The notes beneath the pieces were generated by a model. It had not been told where the DNA came from, made no database searches, and worked only from the letters and a program-made list of their open reading frames with translations. From the NCBI RefSeq assembly GCF_002220865.2, contig NZ_NHRJ02000004.1:124001-188000 (forward strand): a stretch of DNA of 64,000 nucleotides. Direction: 5' to 3'. The position numbers and the translations under genes are program-made. Positions 58,333-64,000 of this stretch are shown in pieces (within the stretch, counting starts at the first letter, position 1; each line of letters opens with the position of its first letter). This DNA is from Paenibacillus xerothermodurans (GTDB taxonomy: Bacteria > Bacillota > Bacilli > Paenibacillales > NBRC-103111).

Positions 58333-59375
58333 CGGAGTGCCCCCTCCGCCGCCAGCAGCCGATTTTTCGGACGCTCCTCCAAGCCCTCGCGGTAGATCCG
58401 GCTGATGAGCGCATCCACGCTCTCATCCTGCATGGTAAGGTCACGCGGATTCGCCTTATCCAACAGCAGCTTTAACAGCTCCGAGGTATCGGTCTGCTGC
58501 TGGTCATAGGTGACACGCACCACCTGCTCCTCTATCTCGACCGCAACCCCCGGCCTGCCATGGAAAATGAGCGCTGCCGCCCGAGCCGCTTGAACATCCG
58601 AAAACGCCGCCCTGATTTGTCTTTCCGTCGCGAAGTTATCTTTTATGTATTGTAAGCTTCCATCATAAATAAGCCGACCTTTGTCGATAATCATGGTGCG
58701 ATGGCACAATCGTTCTATATCATTCATATCATGCGTAGTCAGAAGCAGGGTCACGCCCTTCTCACGGTTGATCTTTTCGATAAAGGAGCGTATCCGTTCT
58801 TTGGCAACCACATCCAGCCCGATCGTCGGTTCGTCGAGAAATAAAATATCCGGGTCATGCAGCAGCGCCGCGAGTATTTCACAGCGCATGCGCTGTCCCA
58901 GCGACAGGGTCCTGACCGGCCGGTCCATCAAATGCTCCACCTCTAGGATGTCGGCAAATTCCTTGAGGTTGCTATGATAGCGCTCCCAAGAAACGCTGTA
59001 CATATACCGCAGCAGTTCATAAGAATCCTTCACCGGTAGATCAAACAGCAGTTGGCTTCGCTGCCCGAAGACCACCCCGATCTGATAGCTGCTCCGCTTG
59101 CGGTTGCGATGGGGGATGAGGCCGGCCACTTCAACGCTGCCTGCGCTGGGCTCCAGTATACCGGTCAGCATCTTGATTGTGGTCGATTTTCCCGCGCCGT
59201 TCGGTCCCAGATATGCCACACTTTCCCCTCGCTCAATAGCAAAGCTGATCTGTTCGACAGCCGCCACCTGCCGCTTCTCCGGCCTGAAAAGACTTGCCAG
59301 CGTGCCGAAACGGCCTTGGCGTCTGACCGTGGTTTCAAACACTTTTCGCACCTCATTGACTTCGATTAAGGGCAT
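58329..59375 (-). CDS. ABC transporter ATP-binding protein (DrrA-type exporter)
   Basis: 348 residues. It has Walker A GPNGAGKST, the ABC signature TLSLGQRMRCEI, Walker B ILFLDEPTIGLD, and the C-terminal extension (about 240-330) of the long DrrA/NodI class. It drives export through the two ABC-2 permeases encoded next. GGAGATG precedes the start. No regulator adjoins other than the divergently unrelated AraC protein upstream on the same strand. Confidence 0.92.
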   Translation of the reverse strand: MPLIEVNEVRKVFETTVRRQGRFGTLASLFRPEKRQVAAVEQISFAIERGESVAYLGPNGAGKSTTIKMLTGILEPSAGSVEVAGLIPHRNRKRSSYQIGVVFGQRSQLLFDLPVKDSYELLRYMYSVSWERYHSNLKEFADILEVEHLMDRPVRTLSLGQRMRCEILAALLHDPDILFLDEPTIGLDVVAKERIRSFIEKINREKGVTLLLTTHDMNDIERLCHRTMIIDKGRLIYDGSLQYIKDNFATERQIRAAFSDVQAARAAALIFHGRPGVAVEIEEQVVRVTYDQQQTDTSELLKLLLDKANPRDLTMQDESVDALISRIYREGLEERPKNRLLAAEGALR

Positions 59376-59407
59376 AGTTTCATCTCCTATTAGTAATAAA
59401 AATGGAT

Positions 59408-61684
59408 TTACTTCAATTTGGAGTTCGCCTCACGGTATTGACCGGGTGTCATGCCGGTGAGCTTGCGGAAAGTCCTGATGAAGCCGGTAGAGCTGTTATA
59501 GTTCAGGCGTTCGGCGATTTCGGTGATTTTCAGATTCGTTCCCTCGAGCATATTTTTGGCCATACTCATACGATATGCCGTGAGATACTCGATAAATGTT
59601 ACGCCCATCTCCCTTTTGAATACGCGGCTCAAATAGACCGGATGAAATTTAAGCTGATCTGCGCATGATTCCAATGATATGTCCTGATCGTATTGCTCAT
59701 GAATCATTTGCACCATCTGGTGGGCGGTATTCAGATACTGCGTCTCCACCTGGCCTTTCAGGAAGGTGAGGGCGGGCGGCAGCAGTTCGCCTTTAAACCA
59801 TGCAGAAATCTCCTCGACCGTGCTGCATTTCATAAATTGGCTCACGACAGAATTGGAACCCGCCAAACTGTCCAAAGCTCCGCCCTGCTGCTGTACCTGC
59901 TGGTAAACGCGCGTGATCAATTGAAGGATCAATATCTGAAAATCATTGAACTTGACGCCCCTCTCGAGGAGAGCGGCAATGTATTGATCCAAGTGTTCGG
60001 CGGCAGCCGGCCCATCGCCGGCCTTGAGCGCGTTCACGAAATAGTCCTCCATCGGGCTGAGTGACTGGATCGCGTTGTATTTGGCGCCGAGAGTGGACTC
60101 GATGTCGTCGTAATTCACGATAATATCGTGACCGAGCCTGATTCGTTGTTTGAGCGCTTCCAACGCTTCCGCGTACGCTGCCGAAGCATCCGTATAACGG
60201 TGAAACGCCCGGCTGATTCCGACACTGATGTGGAGCTGGAGAAGCTCCTGCACTTTTGATTTAATGTGTTCAGCGGTTTGATAAAAACATGTCCTAAGCT
60301 GATCCGGGTCTTGTTCTTCGCTCGTCAACAGCGATACCTGGGACTGGTTCAGCAGCAGTGCTCCCAACAAGCGGTCTGCAGGAACAAGCTCACTGACCAT
60401 GTTGTTAATGGCGAAAAGCAACAGCTCCCGGTCCCCCTCGGAATAGCGGGTATTCTGCAGCGTATCGATTTGCAGAGCCAGCACACCCAGCGCGGTTCCT
60501 CGCTGTGCCAGTCCATAAGTTTCAGATTTGAACAAGAACTCGCTTTCCGTGATCTGTCCGAGAAAAAGCTTCAGCAAAAAAAACTCTTTCATCTGGGCCA
60601 GCTGTACGTACTGCTGCTGCTGAAGCTGATTGCGCGTGCTGAACAGGTTGTTAAATCTGTCTTCGAGGTAAGCGAATTCGTCCTTCTTCTTCATGTCCGC
60701 CGACTCACCGCCAAGCTTCTCGAGCGTTGCAAACAGCTTGCGAATCGGCGTGTACATCCGGCGGCTCCCATACCATGCGGCTGCCGCAAACAACACAATA
60801 ATCACCAAGCAGGCGTTTAGTGTGATCAGAGCGATTTTCTTCGATTCCTGAGTAATCCCGTCGATCGAAACCACGGACACATACGTCCAGTTATTGTATG
60901 GAGCCACTTTATAGGTGACGGCAAGCTCGTCGTGTTCAAAAAATCCATTGCCCGTTTTAGTTCCCCTGAGCCTGTCAATTACAGCCGGCGCTATGGGCGG
61001 GGCATCAGGATTCGCTAGAAACGGCGTGCGCCCATCATTCAGAACATAAATACTGCCGAGCTGTGTGTCCTGCGCCAGATAGCTTTCCAGCTCGCTGTGT
61101 GACATGTCTACGATGAGCAGTGCTCTAGGCTCGGCGGAGGGCGCCACGATTGGCAGCTTTACCACCAGCCGGATAGCCTGCACATCCGAGGCCTCACTGC
61201 CCGCTCCGCCAGCTGCTGCCGCCGGTACCGCAGCCAGCCAAAACAAATTGCGCGACTGCTGTGAATATTCCGCCAGTTCATCATCGATCAAAAAGCCTGC
61301 TGCCGATGTGAAACCGCGGTTGCTGATCATCCAATCCTGCTCCAAGTTGAGCAAATACGTTTCCGACACGCCTGTTAGCGCTTGCAAATTATACAGCCCT
61401 CTGGACAAATCCGTAATCGTCTGAAAGTCTTCGTTCGACAATTTGTCATAAATCGAATCTATCACCAGGGTGGAATTCAGATATTGCACGGCGGCTAGTT
61501 CCACGCTTTTTAACACCTGCTCCAGGCGCATCTGGTTCTGCAGCAAAATTTGCTCGTTGCCCTTTACCACCTGATTTTCAATGTCACGGGACGCGATGAA
61601 ATATGAAATGGTTCCAATGGAGGCTACTGGAATGGCTACCAATAGTAAGGTGAAAACTAGCAGCCGGTATAAGTATTTAGGCAA
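59408..61684 (-). CDS. membrane-anchored AraC-family regulator (YtdP/YesN-like, with extracellular sensor)
   Basis: About 758 residues. Two membrane helices flank an extracellular sensor of roughly 240 residues: helix 1 LLVFTLLLVAIPVASIGTIS and helix 2 LITLNACLVIIVLFAAAAWYG near 300, followed by a HAMP-like linker. After a long cytosolic middle domain the last 100 residues are an AraC double HTH (SLESCADQLKFHPVYLSRVF, KITEIAERLNYNSSTGFIRTFRKLTGMTPGQYR). Such single-component sensors are typical of Paenibacillus and control carbohydrate genes. The start is uncertain: TTG 61684 (GAGAGG upstream, and it places helix 1 at the N-terminus) is preferred over an ATG 23 codons earlier. The gene lies upstream of the ABC exporter genes and downstream of the DapA-family gene. 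Confidence 0.87.
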   Translation of the reverse strand: MPKYLYRLLVFTLLLVAIPVASIGTISYFIASRDIENQVVKGNEQILLQNQMRLEQVLKSVELAAVQYLNSTLVIDSIYDKLSNEDFQTITDLSRGLYNLQALTGVSETYLLNLEQDWMISNRGFTSAAGFLIDDELAEYSQQSRNLFWLAAVPAAAAGGAGSEASDVQAIRLVVKLPIVAPSAEPRALLIVDMSHSELESYLAQDTQLGSIYVLNDGRTPFLANPDAPPIAPAVIDRLRGTKTGNGFFEHDELAVTYKVAPYNNWTYVSVVSIDGITQESKKIALITLNACLVIIVLFAAAAWYGSRRMYTPIRKLFATLEKLGGESADMKKKDEFAYLEDRFNNLFSTRNQLQQQQYVQLAQMKEFFLLKLFLGQITESEFLFKSETYGLAQRGTALGVLALQIDTLQNTRYSEGDRELLLFAINNMVSELVPADRLLGALLLNQSQVSLLTSEEQDPDQLRTCFYQTAEHIKSKVQELLQLHISVGISRAFHRYTDASAAYAEALEALKQRIRLGHDIIVNYDDIESTLGAKYNAIQSLSPMEDYFVNALKAGDGPAAAEHLDQYIAALLERGVKFNDFQILILQLITRVYQQVQQQGGALDSLAGSNSVVSQFMKCSTVEEISAWFKGELLPPALTFLKGQVETQYLNTAHQMVQMIHEQYDQDISLESCADQLKFHPVYLSRVFKREMGVTFIEYLTAYRMSMAKNMLEGTNLKITEIAERLNYNSSTGFIRTFRKLTGMTPGQYREANSKLK

Positions 61685-61820
61685 AGTGTGACCTCTCCCA
61701 CTATAGCTTGGTATGAATGGACCTTCAACTATCACCGCATCGGCTTCATCCAATATGATCCACGGCTCCCATTATAGCAGAAAAGCAGCACACTGCGGCG
61801 CACAACCTTAGAATATAATG

Positions 61821-61853
61821 AAAAAGGCGGCCTGGGTTTCGCCCAGCCCGCCA
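61821..61853 (-). terminator. intrinsic terminator of the DapA-family gene
   Basis: GGCGGGCTGGGC-GAAA-GCCCAGGCCGCC forms a strong stem with a bulge, followed on the minus strand by TTTTTCATT. Confidence 0.85.
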
Positions 61854-61867
61854 TACATAAACTGCCG

Positions 61868-62785
61868 TTATTGTAGAACGGCAAGCTTGCCCCACTTTTG
61901 CAGCATTGCCGAAACTTCCTGCTTCTCAGCCTGATTCAACGGATCAACCGGTTCACGCGGCACGCCTGCGCGCAGGCCTAACTGCTCCATCGCTTCTTTC
62001 ACAATTACCACATTGTTACCTGCATTATAACGGGCCCGCAAGTTTTCAAACGGCAGCACTTCAGCCCATACGTTCCACACCTTATCCCAATCGCCGGCCT
62101 GCAAAGCCGACAGCATCTGTTTGGACTTCTCGGGATATACATTCATCAAGCCCGAGGTGAAGCCTCTCGCACCGGCATTGTAAAAGTATGGAGCCCACTT
62201 CTCGGCGGTACCGCAGATCCATGCGATGTTATACTCCTTCGGCACATTGCCTATCGTAGTTGAAAACCGCGGCAGGTCGTTGATCGCATATTTTACCCCG
62301 ACACATTTTTCGAGCGCACCGAGTGTCATAAGGATGTCATCCGATACTTGGGGATCCTTCAAATAAAGAATGGACGGAATGTCCAACGCCTCTATCACTT
62401 TACGGTAGTAGGAAATCGCACCCGGCGTCGTTATGTACGGGTGAATCGGCTGGTGGATCATCACACAATCCGCCCCGACCTCCTGCGCGTGCCTGCCCAG
62501 CTCGATCGCGGTGTCAGCCGAATAACCGACGCCGGCCATGACGATGGCGCGTTTGTTCACAATCTCTACAACCCGCTTCGTTTCCGCCTTTGCTTCGTCG
62601 AGCGTAAGCGCATAAAATTCGCTTGTGTTGCCGCATGGCACGATGACTTCCGCCCCATTGGCCACCAAGTACTCGATATTTTGTTCCAAGCCCTCCCAAT
62701 CAATCTCGCGCGTTACTTCATCGAATGGCGTAATATTTATCGCCGTAATCGTTTCGAGCTTCTTGCTGAATTCAGCGTAATTCAT
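61868..62785 (-). CDS. dihydrodipicolinate synthase/N-acetylneuraminate lyase family protein
   Basis: A 305-residue TIM-barrel Schiff-base enzyme. It has NITPFDEVTREIDWEGL near the start, VIVPCGNTSEFYALTLDEAK (carboxylate site with NTSE replacing the usual GTTGE), and the Schiff-base Lys in VGVKYAIND. The tyrosine usually found upstream appears as SILYLKD. It is not a standard DapA; it is more like the sugar-acid aldolase/dehydratase group, such as 5-dehydro-4-deoxyglucarate dehydratase or KDG aldolases. Its start overlaps the Ldh-family gene stop (ATGA), so both act in one catabolic pathway. A terminator follows. Confidence 0.82.
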   Translation of the reverse strand: MNYAEFSKKLETITAINITPFDEVTREIDWEGLEQNIEYLVANGAEVIVPCGNTSEFYALTLDEAKAETKRVVEIVNKRAIVMAGVGYSADTAIELGRHAQEVGADCVMIHQPIHPYITTPGAISYYRKVIEALDIPSILYLKDPQVSDDILMTLGALEKCVGVKYAINDLPRFSTTIGNVPKEYNIAWICGTAEKWAPYFYNAGARGFTSGLMNVYPEKSKQMLSALQAGDWDKVWNVWAEVLPFENLRARYNAGNNVVIVKEAMEQLGLRAGVPREPVDPLNQAEKQEVSAMLQKWGKLAVLQ

Positions 62786-63855
62786 AGCATAGTCTCCTCC
62801 GTTTTACTCATATAAGACTGTATATCTACGCCGTACTTCCGGCCGGTTTGCTCCAATTCACGAAATATCGCGGGGGACAGGGCAATGCCTTCAGCCAATT
62901 GTTTTTTCATCTTCAACGATTCGATCTCCCCCGGCATATACACACGGTTAAAACCTTTTGCCGGTTGGCTTTTAACGGTTTCATCAATCTTCTCCTGCAT
63001 TCTCCGGTAGAATTCATCGAGCGGCATGAAGGCGTCTACACGAATCACACCAAAGAAATGGCCGATATTTTGCGGTTCCGGATCCTCATACATCCGAGGC
63101 ACACGCTTGCCAAACAACGCACCGGTCAACACACCCGACAGTACATCGACCATGATGGCAAGACCGGAGCCTTTGGAGCCCATCGGCAGCAGAAAACCCT
63201 CCAACGCCGCAATCGGATCCGTCGTCGGTTCGCCGTCCTTGGTTACAGCCCAGCCTTCAGGAATCTGGTTGCCCTTGGTTTTCGCCACGATAATTTTGCC
63301 TCTTGCCACATTGCTTGTGGCCATATCCAACACGACCGGATCTTGACCGGCGCCTGTGGGGATAGCGAAGGACAGCGGGTTCGTGCCTAATGACGGCGCC
63401 AGTGAGCCAAACGGCACCATCATCGCCGAGCTATTGGTCATGGCAATGCCGATGCAGCCTTCCGCTGCAGCCATCCGCGTATAATATGAGCAGGTTCCAA
63501 AATGATTGGAATTGTTAACGCCAACGAACGCCGTTCCGTAAGCTTTCGCTTTGTCGATAGCCGCTTGCATGGCTTTCACCGCGACAACTTGCCCCCAGCC
63601 GTTGCCGGCATCATACATAGCTGTGGTAGGTGTCTCTGAGATGAGCGAGATATTCGTGCTGCGCTCTATCAGCCCTTGCTCCATCCGTTTCAGGTAGCCC
63701 GGCACGCGGGACACTCCGTGGGATTCCACGCCCAGCAAATCGGCGTCGACCAAATTATCCGCGATGATTGCCGCCTCCCGTTGGGGGAGCGATTTGGCAA
63801 ACACGTCTGTGCAGAACTGTCTTAGTTGATCAACTTGTACAATAATATCGCTCAT
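62782..63855 (-). CDS. Ldh-family (malate/L-lactate-type) NAD(P)H oxidoreductase
   Basis: 357 residues of the second L-lactate/malate dehydrogenase family (YlbC/DpkA/YiaK-type; not Rossmann). Diagnostic segments: ADLLGVESHGVSRVPGYLKR (conserved H), SNHFGTCSYYTRMAA, GSLAPSLGTNPLSFAIPT, LPMGSKGSGLAIMVDVLSGVLTG and the MPGE motif near the end. It oxidises a 2-hydroxy or diketo-type substrate with NAD(P). It is coupled to the DapA-family gene. The ATG at 63855 follows AGAGGTG. Confidence 0.87.
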   Translation of the reverse strand: MSDIIVQVDQLRQFCTDVFAKSLPQREAAIIADNLVDADLLGVESHGVSRVPGYLKRMEQGLIERSTNISLISETPTTAMYDAGNGWGQVVAVKAMQAAIDKAKAYGTAFVGVNNSNHFGTCSYYTRMAAAEGCIGIAMTNSSAMMVPFGSLAPSLGTNPLSFAIPTGAGQDPVVLDMATSNVARGKIIVAKTKGNQIPEGWAVTKDGEPTTDPIAALEGFLLPMGSKGSGLAIMVDVLSGVLTGALFGKRVPRMYEDPEPQNIGHFFGVIRVDAFMPLDEFYRRMQEKIDETVKSQPAKGFNRVYMPGEIESLKMKKQLAEGIALSPAIFRELEQTGRKYGVDIQSYMSKTEETML

Positions 63856-63916
63856 ATTTACACCTCTATGTTTTTATTCAAAAATGTGCTGCAGGTGCTC
63901 CGGAGCCCGACCTTAG

Positions 63917-64000
63917 CTATTGCGGGGTGAACCGGTCCGCCCCCACATCGCCTGCACGCCGCTTAGCATACTCTCGTGTAAATTCCTCCAGCACCTGGGC
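63917..64000 (-). CDS. C-terminal end of an unidentified protein (5' part beyond the window)
   Basis: The minus strand from the window edge reads an open frame, ending AKRRAGDVGADRFTPQ and a TAG at 63917-63919; the visible 27 residues are too few to assign a family. It is 61 bp upstream of, and in the same direction as, the Ldh-family gene, so it is probably part of the same operon. Confidence 0.55.
   Translation of the reverse strand, partial: AQVLEEFTREYAKRRAGDVGADRFTPQ

Overview
The window looks like chromosome of a spore-forming Paenibacillaceae-type Firmicute. The evidence is strong GGAGG-type ribosome binding sites, an alpha/beta-type spore protein, a two-LysM M14 peptidase of the sporulation endopeptidase type, the polA-mutM-coaE and nrdR neighbourhood, PstSCAB-PhoU, YuzB-, YtxH- and DUF948-type proteins, and moderate GC content. 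The species cannot be named from this sequence alone.

Layout. 1-13 kb: the end of an MFS exporter, an O-methyltransferase, an RlmL-like rRNA methyltransferase, small Fe-S-related proteins, a gutted LysR gene, HxlR, an AI-2E-family membrane protein, an M14 peptidase, glutamate racemase and a GH4 alpha-galactosidase. 13-16.2 kb: a peptide quorum-sensing-like cassette. It consists of a regulator with an Xre-type HTH fused to a LytTR-like domain, a polytopic AgrC-like membrane protein without a kinase domain, AgrB, and a 40-residue AgrD with Ser in place of the usual Cys. This is the best candidate for an undescribed system. 16.4-25 kb: YtxH and DUF948 envelope proteins, mnmH beside a wrecked selD, KDPG aldolase, a SufR-like Fe-S regulator, and thiamine genes (thiD; tenI-thiO) that end in a 147-bp higher-order tandem repeat. 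25-31 kb: pentapeptide-repeat protein, TPR protein, azoreductase, a CDF metal exporter with a His-rich repeat, and a gutted GH43 gene. 31-36 kb: sugar-acid catabolism (YjhG-type xylonate dehydratase, semialdehyde dehydrogenase, IclR, a perfect cre). 36-45 kb: amino-acid transporters, M23 and CPBP peptidases, an orphan sugar-binding protein with a mutated lipobox, and twin NlpC/P60 hydrolases. 45-51 kb: tRNA-Ala, nrdR, SASP and the slt-coaE-mutM-polA operon (minus strand). 51-56.5 kb: HAD hydrolase and pstSCAB-phoU with a Pho box. 56.7-64 kb: an ABC-2 exporter, a membrane-anchored AraC regulator, and a DapA-family/Ldh-family catabolic pair.

A second theme is gene decay. LysR and GH43 genes have clean in-frame internal deletions. 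selD, a csbD-like gene and one unrecognised gene are frameshifted. Several intergenic stretches (829-1315, 18.5-18.9, 20.2-20.7, 24.9-25.2 kb) are GC-rich, non-coding and locally repeated, and two of these abut interrupted pathways (selenium; thiazole synthesis). All assignments come from reading the sequence and recalling protein families; no database search was run.
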